Of a DNA stretch of 64,000 nt, positions 35,856 to 45,178 are shown piece after piece. The stretch is taken from NCBI GenBank assembly GCA_014802105.1, contig JAAVCX010000031.1, forward strand, positions 1 through 64,000, given 5' to 3'. The notes below the pieces were generated by a model. That model saw only the letters and a program-made list of their open reading frames with translations. It was not told where the DNA came from and did not search any database. The position numbers were made by a program, and so were the translations under genes. Numbering within the stretch: the stretch's first letter is position 1; each line of letters starts with the position of its first letter. The DNA comes from Bacteroides sp. Its GTDB lineage: Bacteria > Bacteroidota > Bacteroidia > Bacteroidales > Muribaculaceae.

Positions 35856-38129
35856 ATGCCCCAACTCTCTCTTGAGCAAGAACAAGCCCTCATAGAACGC
35901 GAATATGCCGAGCTTATCGAAGGGTATCTGGCAAGTAACCACCGCCGAAAAGTCGACATTATCGAGCGGGCGTTCAAATTTGCCCGTAAGGCTCACTCCG
36001 GAGTGAGACGTCGCTCGGGCGAACCTTACATACTTCATCCCATCGCGGTGGCCCGCATCGTCTCGCGTGAGATAGGTCTGGGCTCGACATCTATATGTGC
36101 GGCCCTGCTCCACGATGTGGTCGAGGATACCGACTATACCGTCGAAGACATCGAGCAGCAGTTCGGCCCCAAGATCGCCGAGCTGGTCGAGGGTCTGACC
36201 AAAATCTCGGGCGGTATTTTCGGAGCCAGAGCTTCGGCTCAGGCCGAAAATTTCCGCAAACTGCTGCTCACTATGAGCCATGACATACGTGTGGTGCTCA
36301 TAAAGATGGCCGATCGACTGCACAATATGCGCACTCTGGGCTCGATGGCTCCCAACAAGCAGTATAAGATAGCCGGAGAGACCCTCTATATTTACGCGCC
36401 GCTGGCTCATCGACTGGGACTCTTCGCCATCAAGACCGAGCTTGAGGATCTCAGTTTCAAGTATGAGCATCCGGCCGACTATTCCCATATCTGCTCTCTG
36501 CTCAAGGACACTGAGGAGAAACGCGAGGCTGTCTACAAGGATTTTGCCAAGCCTATCCACGAGCGGCTCCACGAGATGGGGCTGAGCTACGAGGCCAAGG
36601 CCCGTGTAAAGTCGGTCTACTCTATATGGCGCAAGATGGAGACCAAGCATGTGCCGTTTGAGGAGATCTATGACCTCTATGCCATGCGCATTATCTTTGA
36701 CACTCCGGCCGACGGTTCGGTGGGCGAAAAGGAGATGTGTTATCGCATATATGCAGCTCTGACTGACCTCTATAGGCCGCATCCCGAGCGCACGCGCGAC
36801 TGGGTGTCAGTCCCTAAGGCCAACGGTTACTCGGCTCTTCATGTCACTCTCATGGGCCCCGACGGCAATTGGGTGGAGGTGCAGATACGCTCACGCCGCA
36901 TGGACGAGATAGCTGAGAAAGGTTTTGCCGCACATTGGAAATATAAGATCGGTGGTAATGTCGAGGAAGAAAACGAACTGACCGTCTGGCTCCGCACTAT
37001 CAAGGATATACTTGACGATCCGACCCCCAATTCGCTTGATTTTCTCGACACTCTCAAACTCAATCTCTTCTCGAGCGAGATAGTGGTGTTCACGCCCGAC
37101 GGCGAATTGCTCACTCTCCCGGCCGGGGCCACAGTGCTTGATGTGGCCTATACGCTTCACTCCGAGCTGGGCAACCACTGTATAGCCGGAAAAGTCAATC
37201 ACAAACTCGTGGGTCTCTCTCACCAGCTCAATTCCGGCGATCAGGTCGAGGTGCTCACGTCGCGCACTCAGACTCCGAAACCTGAGTGGGCCACATTCCT
37301 CTCTACGGCCAAGGCCAAGAGCCGTCTGCGCAAAGAACTGAGACGTGTGCGCCAACCCTTTGTCGAGCGGGGTTCCACCATCTTCAATCAGTTTCTCGCC
37401 GACAATAATATTACGCTCAATAACGATGTGCTCACCAAGATACTCGGCCGCTATCAGGTGCCCTCGCGCGACGAACTCTTCTATCAGCTCGGCACCGGTC
37501 AGGCAAGTATAGACGATTATCTCAATGTCAACACCTCCTCGCGGGCCCGTTCGCTCGTGAGCCGACTGCTGAAGCTCGGCTCAAGTCTGACCAAGAGTAA
37601 AAAATCGGGAAAGAAATCTGTTGAGGACAACGATGCTGACAGGAACGTCCGGGCTATCGATACTCATCAGATCATCGAGCTCCACGATGCCGACGGCAAC
37701 GGCGGCGAAGCCAATTATGTGGTGGCTCCCTGCTGCCGTCCTATCCCAGGCGATGATGTGATGGGCTATCTGCGTGCCGACGGCAATCTTGAAATCCATG
37801 CTCTCACCTGTCCCGAAGCCGAGAAGCTCAAGGCTACCCATGGCGACAGGCTGGTGGCAGTGAAATGGCGCGATGTGCGCCGCGACTTCGTGGCCTGCCT
37901 GCATGTCGAGGGTATCGACCGCCGCGGATTGCTGAAAGAGCTCACCGGAGTCATCACCTCTCAACACGACATTGATATGCGTCGGCTCAATATCGAGGCC
38001 AGCGGCGAGGTGTTCACTTGTGAAATTGACGCTAAAGTGAGCGATACCTCCCAGGTCGATGCTCTCTGCTCGGCCCTGCTCAAGATCAAGGGGGTAAAGC
38101 GTGCCGAGCGTATACGCACCACTGCCTGA
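35856..38129 (+). CDS. Bifunctional (p)ppGpp synthetase/hydrolase (RelA/SpoT family)
   Basis: Makes and degrades the stringent-response alarmone. 757 residues from ATG 35856 (a TTG two codons earlier is possible). Order: HD hydrolase domain with intact HDVVEDT (about 86-92); synthetase domain with PKANGYSALHVT and VEVQIRSRRMDEIAEKG; TGS domain (about 390-450, FTPDGELLTLPAGATVLDVAYTLH, given here by ends FTPDGEL and AYTLH); C-terminal ACT domain (IDRRGLLKELTGVITSQHD). Both active sites look intact, so a bifunctional Rel is the best reading. Possibly cotranscribed with manC. Confidence 0.94.
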   Translation: MPQLSLEQEQALIEREYAELIEGYLASNHRRKVDIIERAFKFARKAHSGVRRRSGEPYILHPIAVARIVSREIGLGSTSICAALLHDVVEDTDYTVEDIEQQFGPKIAELVEGLTKISGGIFGARASAQAENFRKLLLTMSHDIRVVLIKMADRLHNMRTLGSMAPNKQYKIAGETLYIYAPLAHRLGLFAIKTELEDLSFKYEHPADYSHICSLLKDTEEKREAVYKDFAKPIHERLHEMGLSYEAKARVKSVYSIWRKMETKHVPFEEIYDLYAMRIIFDTPADGSVGEKEMCYRIYAALTDLYRPHPERTRDWVSVPKANGYSALHVTLMGPDGNWVEVQIRSRRMDEIAEKGFAAHWKYKIGGNVEEENELTVWLRTIKDILDDPTPNSLDFLDTLKLNLFSSEIVVFTPDGELLTLPAGATVLDVAYTLHSELGNHCIAGKVNHKLVGLSHQLNSGDQVEVLTSRTQTPKPEWATFLSTAKAKSRLRKELRRVRQPFVERGSTIFNQFLADNNITLNNDVLTKILGRYQVPSRDELFYQLGTGQASIDDYLNVNTSSRARSLVSRLLKLGSSLTKSKKSGKKSVEDNDADRNVRAIDTHQIIELHDADGNGGEANYVVAPCCRPIPGDDVMGYLRADGNLEIHALTCPEAEKLKATHGDRLVAVKWRDVRRDFVACLHVEGIDRRGLLKELTGVITSQHDIDMRRLNIEASGEVFTCEIDAKVSDTSQVDALCSALLKIKGVKRAERIRTTA

Positions 38130-38168
38130 CTGTAACGAATGTAGCTACACTAAGCTATGTCATAAATG

Positions 38169-38207
38169 CACCCGTAGTGACACACGATCCGTGCGTCACT
38201 ACGGGTG
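38169..38207. terminator. Inverted repeat between convergent genes, probable bidirectional terminator
   Basis: 18-bp arms (38169-38186 and 38190-38207) with one mismatch and a 3-base loop, between the RelA/SpoT gene (+) and the tolC-like gene (-). T-tracts are short (AAAATTT follows on the plus strand), so termination strength is uncertain. Confidence 0.65.
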
Positions 38208-38253
38208 AAAATTTCAGATCATGACGTAGCTTCATCAATTATGATGGTGCCTG

Positions 38254-39438
38254 TCAGTTGTAACGGCGGAGCGAGGAGAGGGTGAGATTATACTCATAGA
38301 GAGTGTCGATATAGGCTTTGTGAGCATCGAGAAAGTAGCCCAGTTCCTGGAGGTAGGTCATGAAGCTGATCTGACGGGCTGCCAGAGCTTTATCGAGCAG
38401 GGTTATATTTTCGCCACTGTTGATCACGGGTTCATATTCATCGAGAGTGGCGCGAAGAGTCGCGAGCCGCTCAAGATTGGCGTTGAGCTGAGCCACTCGT
38501 GAGGCTACGGCAGCGCGGGCCTCGATGAGGGTGGCTTCGGTCTCGAAGGCAGCCGCTTTGCGCTGATGGCGGCGCCCCCACACCGGGAGGGTCAGGCCAA
38601 GAGTGAAACCGTTGAAATGCTCGTCCATCTCGGTCTCGTGCTCATAGCCGAGTGTAAAGCCCGGCAATGACAGTTGTTTTTCGACCTTTGAGGCATCTTT
38701 GGCCACTTTGACAGCAGCCTCGGCGGCAGCCAGTGACGGGTCGCGCTGAGAGATGGTCTCGAGCGAGAGAGACTCTCGGTCTATTCCTTCGATGATAGGA
38801 TAGGCATCGCCGAGCCGGGCTACAAGAGGCTCTGCGTCTATGCCGCCGTTGAGACTCCTGAGAGTGGCGAGCAGAGCCGAGCGTGAGGATTGCATTGAAT
38901 TTAACTCGCCCTTGGCGGCGATAAGTTCGATGACGGCACGGTTGTAGTCGAGACGTGTCTCAGAGCCATGTTCCACGCCGCGGCGGTAAGTATTGGCGAA
39001 ATCCTCGAGCTGAGACACCAACTGACGCTGCACTGTCATAAGCTGAGCGTTGTGTATCAGATCTATCAGAGCGTTGCGCACTTCGGCGCGAGTGTCGATC
39101 ACGACAGCCTCGACGGCCAGTCGTGAAGCCAACCGTTGAGAGGCGGCGGCTTGGCGGCGAGCCGCATAGACACCCGGCCAGTCAAAAGACTGACTCACCG
39201 AGAGCGACCATTTATTACCGACATCCTTGGCTCCCCACAGGCGACCAAACTCCACCTCGGGCGACTCGAGGGTGTTCTCGCCCAATATCTGTTCTACCTG
39301 AGCCGACGAGCGCTCGTTGACGATGCGTATAGCCGGATTGTTGTCGAGGATTTCGGCGACTATCTCGTCAAATGGTGTAGCGGCAGTCGCTGAAGTTGCC
39401 AGTGCAAGAAGACCGCTCAGTATTATCGAGAATTTCAT
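38254..39438 (-). CDS. TolC-family outer-membrane efflux protein (CusC/CzcC-like)
   Basis: Outer-membrane exit duct of a tripartite metal pump. 394 residues with a signal peptide (FSIILSGLLALATSATA). The long-helix repeats of the TolC family are visible (VRNALIDLIHNAQLMTVQRQLVSQL; AAAEAAVKVAKDASKVEKQ, each given only by its ends VRNALIDL and AAAEAAVK). Shorter than E. coli TolC, as usual for CzcC-type members. The start codon overlaps the cusA-like stop by 4 bases (ATGA), so the three pump genes form one operon. Confidence 0.9.
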   Translation of the reverse strand: MKFSIILSGLLALATSATAATPFDEIVAEILDNNPAIRIVNERSSAQVEQILGENTLESPEVEFGRLWGAKDVGNKWSLSVSQSFDWPGVYAARRQAAASQRLASRLAVEAVVIDTRAEVRNALIDLIHNAQLMTVQRQLVSQLEDFANTYRRGVEHGSETRLDYNRAVIELIAAKGELNSMQSSRSALLATLRSLNGGIDAEPLVARLGDAYPIIEGIDRESLSLETISQRDPSLAAAEAAVKVAKDASKVEKQLSLPGFTLGYEHETEMDEHFNGFTLGLTLPVWGRRHQRKAAAFETEATLIEARAAVASRVAQLNANLERLATLRATLDEYEPVINSGENITLLDKALAARQISFMTYLQELGYFLDAHKAYIDTLYEYNLTLSSLRRYN

Positions 39439-42400
39439 TTTTTGTTTTTGGATATATAATATATGATGGGGACGATGAACATGTTGAGCAGGGTGCTTGA
39501 GAGCAGGCCGCCGAGTATCACGATGGCCAGTGGCGACTGTATCTCGTTGCCGGGCTGCGAACCGTTGACTGCCAGAGGTATGAGGGCCAGGGCCGAGCTC
39601 AGGGCGGTCATGAGGATGGGGTTCAGACGGTCGGCCGAGCCGTGGATCACTCTCTTGAGCAGTGGCTCTCCCTCCTTTTCAAGGGCGTTATAGCGCGACA
39701 TCAGTAGCATACCGTTGCGTGTGGCGATACCCATCAGTGAGATAAAACCGATGATGGCAGGTATATTGACTTCGCCCGAGGTGAGGCACAGGATGAGGAT
39801 GCCTCCGATCAGGGCCAGCGGCATGTCGAGGAGTATGATGCCGCTCTGAACTGCGTTGTGATACTGACCCTGAAGCAACAGGAATATGATGATGAGCGAG
39901 AGGAGCGACACGAGCATGAGAGTGCGCGAGGCACTGGCTTCGCTTTCAAACTGACCGCCATAGTTGACATAGTAACCCTCGGGGAGCTGCACCTCATCCT
40001 CGACGCGCTTCATGATGTCGTTGACTGTGCCGCGCAGGTCGCGCCCCTCTACATTGGCTGAAATGACTATGCGTCGGCTGACGTTCTCACGGTTGATAGC
40101 GTTGGGGCCGGCGGCAGAACGTATCTCGGCCACGGCGCTCAGGGGCACTTTGCCACGCGGAGAGTCGATGGTGAGCGAGCCGAGATCTTCGATAGATGAG
40201 CGCGCTCCCGACTCCATTTTGAGCACCAGGTCGTAGGGGCGTCCTTTCTCATAGACCTGAGAAACCACCTCGCCGGCAAGGGCTACACGGATAAAGTCGG
40301 CAAACTTGCTCACGGGAATACCGTAGTAGGCAAGCATGTCTCGGCGTGGACGTATATCGAGCTGAGGACGCTCCATCTGCTGCTCTATATTGACGTCGAC
40401 CACTCCGTCGACACCCGAGGCTACGCTCTTGATCTGATTGCCCAGAGCAAAGAGACGCGAGAGGTCGTCGCCGAAGAGTTTGATGGCTATCTGAGCCTCG
40501 GTGCCCGAGAGCATGGCATCGATTCGGTGGGAGATAGGCTGGCCGATCTCGATGTTCACGCCGGGCAGCACTGAGAGACGGCGACGCAGGTCAGAGACCA
40601 TCTCCTTGCGTGAACGGCCCTTGTCGAGCACGTATGGAGCCTCGATCTCGCTGACGTTGACCCCCAGAGAGTGCTCGTCGAGCTCGGCACGTCCGGTCTT
40701 GCGGGCTACGGTTCTCACTTCGGGAGTCTCGAGTATTATCTTTTCAGCCTCGCGTCCCAGGCGGTCGCTCTTTTCGAGCGAAATGCCTGGCAGAGTAGAG
40801 ACATTGATGGTGAGTGATCCCTCGTTGAACGATGGCAGGAAGCCGCGTCCAAGGGTAAAGAACAGGCCTATCGACACTGCAAAGAGCACGCCTGTGGCTA
40901 TCAGCACAGGGCGACGGTGGCCCATGGCCTTGTCAAGAGCCGAGCCATACCAGGAGCTGAGTTTGCGCGAGAGCCAAGGCTCCTTGTTGAGGCGTGAGGC
41001 TACCTTGGGATCGCCGAGCAGGTAGCTGCAGAGCACGGGAGTGAGAGTGAGGGCCACGATTGTCGAGGCTATGAGCGCGACAATAAATGAGATGCCCAGC
41101 GGGATGAGCATACGCCCCTCCATGCCCTGAAGGAAGAAGAGCGGCAGGAAGCTGGCCATGATGATGAGCGAGGAGTTGAAGATGGGCATTCTCACCTCCT
41201 TGCTTGCCTCGTAGACCACTGTCAGCACTGGACGCCCGGCCCGCAGATTTTCACGGAGGCGTTTGTAAACATTCTCTACGTCGACTATCGCGTCGTCGAC
41301 AAGCGAGCCGATGGCTATGGCTATGCCACCGAGACTCATGGTGTTGACTGTCAGACCAAGGAAATGGAGCACTATGACGGTGACAATGATCGAGAGCGGG
41401 AGAGCTACGAGTGAGATCAAAGTGGTGCGCAGGTTCATGAGGAAGAAGAAGAGCACTATGATCACAAAGATGGCTCCCACGAAGAGCGACTCCTGGAGGT
41501 TTCCTATCGAGCGGCCGATGAAGTCGGCCTGGCGGAAGATGTCGGTGTGGATCTTCACGTCGGAGGGGAAAGTCGTGCTGAGTTTTTCGAGCCGTTCATC
41601 GATACGCTCGGTGAGATCGATCGTGCCGGCGCCGGGTTGCTTGGTGACAGTGACTATCACTGCCGGTTCGCCCTTGACCGAGGCAGCACCCAGACGGGGC
41701 TCCTGGGCGCGGGCATCGACATCGGCTATATCAGAGAGACGTACCAACCGGCCGGCATCGGCCACTATCACCGTGTTGGCAATATCATCGACCGAGGCGG
41801 TGGAGATGTCTCCTTTAATAATATACTCGTTGCCGAAGTCGTAGATCACGCCGCCGGCCGCGTTACTGTTCATGCCGCCGACAGCCTCGCGCACCTCGTC
41901 GAGACTCACTCCGAGGCTCTGCATGCGTGAGGGACAGAGCATGATCTGATACTCTTTGGCATCGCCGCCTATCACCGACACCGAGGCTACTCCTGGAAGT
42001 GACAGCAACTGGGGAGCAATCTCGCGATCGGCAAGGGTGCGGAGATCCATCTGAGTGGTGAGTGTATCGGCTGTCAGGCCGATTATCATGATCTCGCCGA
42101 GTATCGACGACTGAGGCCCGAGGGTCGGAGTGCCTACGCCCGGGGGAAAATTGCTTTCGAGCTGGGTGAGTTTCTCGGCTACTATCTGTCGGGCCAGATA
42201 TACGTCGGTGTCCCATCCGAATTCAACCCAGACGACCGAGAAGCCGGGGGTCGAGGATGAACGCACACGTCTCACCCCCGATGCTCCGTTGACAGCTGTC
42301 TCGATAGGGTAGGTCACGGTGGTCTCTATCTCCTCGGGTGCCATGCCCGGGGCCTCGGTCATTACCACTACCGTCGGAGCGTTGAGGTCGGGGAATATGT

Positions 42401-42509
42401 CAACCTCTGTGCGCAACAACACTATCATTCCATATATGAGCAGCAGACCCGAAATCACGAGTACGGCCACCCGGTTGTCAAGCGAAAACTTTATAATCCT
42501 GTTTAGCAT
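39435..42509 (-). CDS. CusA/CzcA-family heavy-metal efflux RND pump
   Basis: Proton-driven inner-membrane exporter of the HME-RND group, 1024 residues with 12 predicted helices and two large periplasmic loops. N-terminus MLNRIIKFSLDNRVAVLV and the TM4 segment IAIGSLVDDAIVDVENVYKR, with the acidic residues that relay protons, place it in the heavy-metal branch, not the drug branch. Whether it handles Cu/Ag or Zn/Co/Cd cannot be settled without aligning the periplasmic metal site. It is the middle gene: the adaptor ends 26 bases upstream and the tolC-like gene overlaps by 4 bases. Confidence 0.92.
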   Translation of the reverse strand: MLNRIIKFSLDNRVAVLVISGLLLIYGMIVLLRTEVDIFPDLNAPTVVVMTEAPGMAPEEIETTVTYPIETAVNGASGVRRVRSSSTPGFSVVWVEFGWDTDVYLARQIVAEKLTQLESNFPPGVGTPTLGPQSSILGEIMIIGLTADTLTTQMDLRTLADREIAPQLLSLPGVASVSVIGGDAKEYQIMLCPSRMQSLGVSLDEVREAVGGMNSNAAGGVIYDFGNEYIIKGDISTASVDDIANTVIVADAGRLVRLSDIADVDARAQEPRLGAASVKGEPAVIVTVTKQPGAGTIDLTERIDERLEKLSTTFPSDVKIHTDIFRQADFIGRSIGNLQESLFVGAIFVIIVLFFFLMNLRTTLISLVALPLSIIVTVIVLHFLGLTVNTMSLGGIAIAIGSLVDDAIVDVENVYKRLRENLRAGRPVLTVVYEASKEVRMPIFNSSLIIMASFLPLFFLQGMEGRMLIPLGISFIVALIASTIVALTLTPVLCSYLLGDPKVASRLNKEPWLSRKLSSWYGSALDKAMGHRRPVLIATGVLFAVSIGLFFTLGRGFLPSFNEGSLTINVSTLPGISLEKSDRLGREAEKIILETPEVRTVARKTGRAELDEHSLGVNVSEIEAPYVLDKGRSRKEMVSDLRRRLSVLPGVNIEIGQPISHRIDAMLSGTEAQIAIKLFGDDLSRLFALGNQIKSVASGVDGVVDVNIEQQMERPQLDIRPRRDMLAYYGIPVSKFADFIRVALAGEVVSQVYEKGRPYDLVLKMESGARSSIEDLGSLTIDSPRGKVPLSAVAEIRSAAGPNAINRENVSRRIVISANVEGRDLRGTVNDIMKRVEDEVQLPEGYYVNYGGQFESEASASRTLMLVSLLSLIIIFLLLQGQYHNAVQSGIILLDMPLALIGGILILCLTSGEVNIPAIIGFISLMGIATRNGMLLMSRYNALEKEGEPLLKRVIHGSADRLNPILMTALSSALALIPLAVNGSQPGNEIQSPLAIVILGGLLSSTLLNMFIVPIIYYISKNKK

Positions 42510-42535
42510 GTCAGAAATAGTGATAGTGGTGCTTC

Positions 42536-43780
42536 TTAATGATTATGGGAATGACCTTCGGGGGCCACGGTGGCCTGCTCGGCGAGACGCACGAATGTGG
42601 CGCCTTTGACTACCACGGTCTCGCCGGGAGCGATGCCTGAAAGGATGGCCACGGAGTTGCCATCGGTATTTCCGAGGGTGACATTACGCTTCTCGTAGCC
42701 GTGGTCGTCGACTTTGACAAACACGAATTTCTGACCCATCTGCTCTACTACGGCATCCAGGGGAACCGAGAGCACATTGCTGCGCGAGGCTCCCTTGAGG
42801 TAGACCTCGGTAGCACTGCCGGGGATCACGGGTGCCGAACTGTCGAACGTGAAATAGACGGGTATATATCCGGGAGTGTCGCCGGCCGAGGCTGAGGCTG
42901 AGGAGAGCAACCGGCATCCGTGGGCGTCGAGGTCGATTGACTTGCCTGTGTGGGAAGTCAGGATAGCACCTGAGACTAAGGGTAGGAACGAAGCTTGCGA
43001 CACGGGTACCATGGCTCGCAAAGTCAGGCGGGTGTTGGCGGCGATCGAGGCTACGGGCTGACCGGCATCGACAAACTCACCGTTACCGACATTAACCGCC
43101 GTGATGACTCCGGCGCCGGGGGCTGTGACACTACCCGAGGCAGCCGCAGGACTATGGGCCGCTTTGGCAGCTTCGTAGGATGCGAGGGCGTCGTTATATT
43201 CCTTGAGCGTCACCAGTCCATCGGCCAGAAGCGGAGTCACACGATCGAGCTCTCGCTTGGCACTCTGCAGGGCTGCGAGGGTCGAAGCGTTGGTGTCGCC
43301 GCCTGCTACACCGGTAGCCGAGACTGTCGCTACGGTCTGGCCGGCTTTGACCTGAGAGCCGGGGTTGATGCCCGGGGCGAGTCTCACGATGCCCGAAGTG
43401 CGGGCAACAGCTACGCTACGGTCGGCCGATGACGGAAGTATCTCGCCCGTAACCTTGAGTGTCTCTACAAATGGTGAAGGATTAATCTCGGCGACTTCTA
43501 CCCCAAGTTTGAGGGCAGCCTCCGGTTTGAGGACGATTTCGTCGCCTGAATGTTCGTCATGGTTATGCTCGTGGTCGTGCTCGTGGTCATGGTCGTGGTC
43601 GTGGTCGTGCTCGTGATCATGCTCGTGCTCGTGATCATGATCGTGGTCATGCTCATGGACATGCTCGTGTCCGTGGTGGTCATGATCATGCGAGTCATGA
43701 GAAGAAGAGGTGCAGCCGGTCATGCCGAGCACATAGATTGAAGCTACGGCAAGACTCAAAATATTTTTACCGATATTCAT
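42536..43780 (-). CDS. CusB/CzcB-family efflux adaptor lipoprotein with His-rich N-terminal region
   Basis: Membrane-fusion protein linking the RND pump to the outer-membrane duct, 414 residues. Lipobox around Cys23 (LGMTGC). Residues 28-77 contain 25 histidines alternating with Asp and Glu, a likely metal-binding segment; the C-terminus ends GHSHNH. The rest is the usual adaptor: barrel-sandwich halves (SQVKAGQTVATVSATG; VNVGNGEFVDAGQPVASI) around a helical hairpin and a C-terminal beta-barrel. First gene of the pump operon. Only 20 bases separate the start from an upstream terminator hairpin that overlaps its likely promoter. Confidence 0.92.
   Translation of the reverse strand: MNIGKNILSLAVASIYVLGMTGCTSSSHDSHDHDHHGHEHVHEHDHDHDHEHEHDHEHDHDHDHDHEHDHEHNHDEHSGDEIVLKPEAALKLGVEVAEINPSPFVETLKVTGEILPSSADRSVAVARTSGIVRLAPGINPGSQVKAGQTVATVSATGVAGGDTNASTLAALQSAKRELDRVTPLLADGLVTLKEYNDALASYEAAKAAHSPAAASGSVTAPGAGVITAVNVGNGEFVDAGQPVASIAANTRLTLRAMVPVSQASFLPLVSGAILTSHTGKSIDLDAHGCRLLSSASASAGDTPGYIPVYFTFDSSAPVIPGSATEVYLKGASRSNVLSVPLDAVVEQMGQKFVFVKVDDHGYEKRNVTLGNTDGNSVAILSGIAPGETVVVKGATFVRLAEQATVAPEGHSHNH
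43550..43699 (-). repeat. Low-complexity (CAYGAY)n tract encoding the His-Asp/Glu region
   Basis: 150 bases of alternating CAT/CAC with GAC/GAG/GAT codons, residues 28-77 of the adaptor. The mixed codons (not a pure hexamer repeat) argue for selection on the protein sequence, though slippage may change its length. Confidence 0.85.
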
Positions 43781-43800
43781 GATAATGTAGTTACTTTACA

Positions 43801-43842
43801 TAATAAAAATGTGTCGGACTCCCGTGGCCAGGAGTTCGACAC
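43801..43842 (-). terminator. Terminator of the repeat-protein gene, inside the cusB-like leader
   Basis: Minus-strand reading: a 12-bp stem GTGTCGAACTCC / GGAGTCCGACAC (43842-43831 with 43822-43811, one mismatched or wobble pair) with an 8-base loop, then ATTTTTATT. It lies 90 bases after the stop of the 43932 gene and 20 bases before the adaptor ATG. Confidence 0.75.
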
Positions 43843-43870
43843 AAAATTAGTATATATTATGTGTGTGAAA
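43842..43870 (-). promoter_or_regulatory. Candidate promoter of the metal-efflux operon
   Basis: On the minus strand TTTC (43870-43867), 17 bases, TAATTTTG (43849-43842). The -7 box fits TAnnTTTG; the -33 box and spacing are imperfect. Transcription would begin inside the terminator hairpin, so the operon's own RNA would lack one arm. Confidence 0.35.
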
Positions 43871-43931
43871 TTCAGAGGAACTATTACAAAATGTTAAATT
43901 CCCGAATTATGCAAGTCTCGATATATCCTTA

Positions 43932-45059
43932 TCAAAGACCCATGGAGAGGGTTGTAAGATAGCGTCCGCCCGAGTTGCCAAATGACAGGGAAATGTATCC
44001 GTTATTGCCTGCAAACCATGTCGAGGTGATGAGTCCGCCTTGATTGGTGGTCGAGACGGGGACACCATAGCTGGTGACGAGGCCGCGGTAGACATTGTTG
44101 TATCGACTCATGTCATAGGCCGGGGTCGAGTAGTAGAAGCTTGAGGCATCAAGACCGCTCGTTCCGTAATAGAGAGCTCCGTCGGTCCAGATATAGTTCA
44201 TCATGGGCACATTGCGCAGATACACTATATCGTTGCCATAGCCGTCGACCGAGTATCCGGTGTTGTAGAGGTAGTCGAGCGATGAGCCGATAGTGATACC
44301 GAATGTCAGTCCGAGCACGCCTCGAATGACTGGAGCTCCATGGATGGGACGCCAGCTCGGAGGAGGAGTAGGGCGATAGATTGGCCTTGCCATAGCGGGA
44401 CGGAAGGGGCGATGGGGAGGCTGAAGTATCACCGGACGTTTGTGGGGAGCGGCGGGAGTGTAGTGATTTCCGCCTACAGGACGTCCATGGTTATAGCCGG
44501 GGGTGCCGTAGATGGGCCTATGACCACCGGTTGAAACTCCGGGTCGATTGCCACCGGAGGAGACCCCGGGTCGATTGCCTGTGGCCGGACGATTGACACT
44601 ACCGTGATTTATATTGCTTGAGGGGGGACGGTTTGTGTTGTTGTGACTGCCGCTTATAGTGGGCCGCTGGTGGTTGTTGTTACCCGAATTGCCGCTGACG
44701 TTGGGTCGCTGGTGGTTGTTGTTACCCGAGTTGCCGCTGACGTTGGGTCGCTGGTGGTTGTTGTTGCCCGAGTTGCCGCTGACGTTGGGCCGCTGGTGGT
44801 TGTTATTGCCCGAGTTGCCGCTGACATTGGGCCGCTGGTGGTTGTTGTTACCCGAATTGCCGCCCGACAGCCCCGGACGGTTGCCGGTAGAACTCGAGGA
44901 GTGGTCGACACGCGAGTGAGTGGTTCTTCCCGAGGTCGAGGTTTCGCGACGTTCACTGCGTCCGCCATTGGCACCGCCATGACGTTGGGCAAGAGCGAGA
45001 GGTGCTGAGGAGAGACCCAACACTGTCGCAAGAGCTATTGTCTGGATAAAATTTTTCAT
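43932..45059 (-). CDS. Secreted Asn/Gly/Pro-rich repeat protein, unknown function
   Basis: 375 residues, not recognised. A signal peptide is clear (NFIQTIALATVLGLSSAPLA, then LAQ). A low-complexity region includes five exact or near-exact 14-residue units (NSGNNNHQRPNVSG) at 68-137, followed by Pro/His/Arg-rich sequence to about 245. The C-terminal ~130 residues look folded: a hydrophobic Gly-rich segment (GVLGLTFGITIGSSLDYLY) and a Tyr-rich part ending in GGRYLTTLSMGL. It could be a surface or periplasmic structural protein; His-rich repeats next to a metal pump suggest, weakly, metal contact. It has its own terminator. Confidence 0.7.
   Translation of the reverse strand: MKNFIQTIALATVLGLSSAPLALAQRHGGANGGRSERRETSTSGRTTHSRVDHSSSSTGNRPGLSGGNSGNNNHQRPNVSGNSGNNNHQRPNVSGNSGNNNHQRPNVSGNSGNNNHQRPNVSGNSGNNNHQRPTISGSHNNTNRPPSSNINHGSVNRPATGNRPGVSSGGNRPGVSTGGHRPIYGTPGYNHGRPVGGNHYTPAAPHKRPVILQPPHRPFRPAMARPIYRPTPPPSWRPIHGAPVIRGVLGLTFGITIGSSLDYLYNTGYSVDGYGNDIVYLRNVPMMNYIWTDGALYYGTSGLDASSFYYSTPAYDMSRYNNVYRGLVTSYGVPVSTTNQGGLITSTWFAGNNGYISLSFGNSGGRYLTTLSMGL
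44649..44858 (-). repeat. Five tandem 42-bp units (coding VNTR)
   Basis: Units encode the 14-residue repeat of the 43932-45059 protein; the last unit diverges (PTISG). Neighbouring units differ by a few synonymous bases. In-frame length change would alter repeat number without frameshift. Confidence 0.88.
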
Positions 45060-45178
45060 GATTTCCCGAGATTAGAACAATCAATAATGTGTTATATATC
45101 TCTTAGAACAAGAAAACAACCGAAAGTTTAGATTACGAGCCATCGTGATTGTCAAAAATTCTTTAAATAGGAAGTTTT

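Noticed and set aside
43550-43741. Val/Met-rich frame opposite the histidine tract
   Set aside because: Direct antisense reading of the (CAY GAY) codons of the adaptor; not an independent gene.
44649-44858. CRISPR-like regular repeats
   Set aside because: Units are contiguous, 42 bp, in frame and without unique spacers, inside a coding region.
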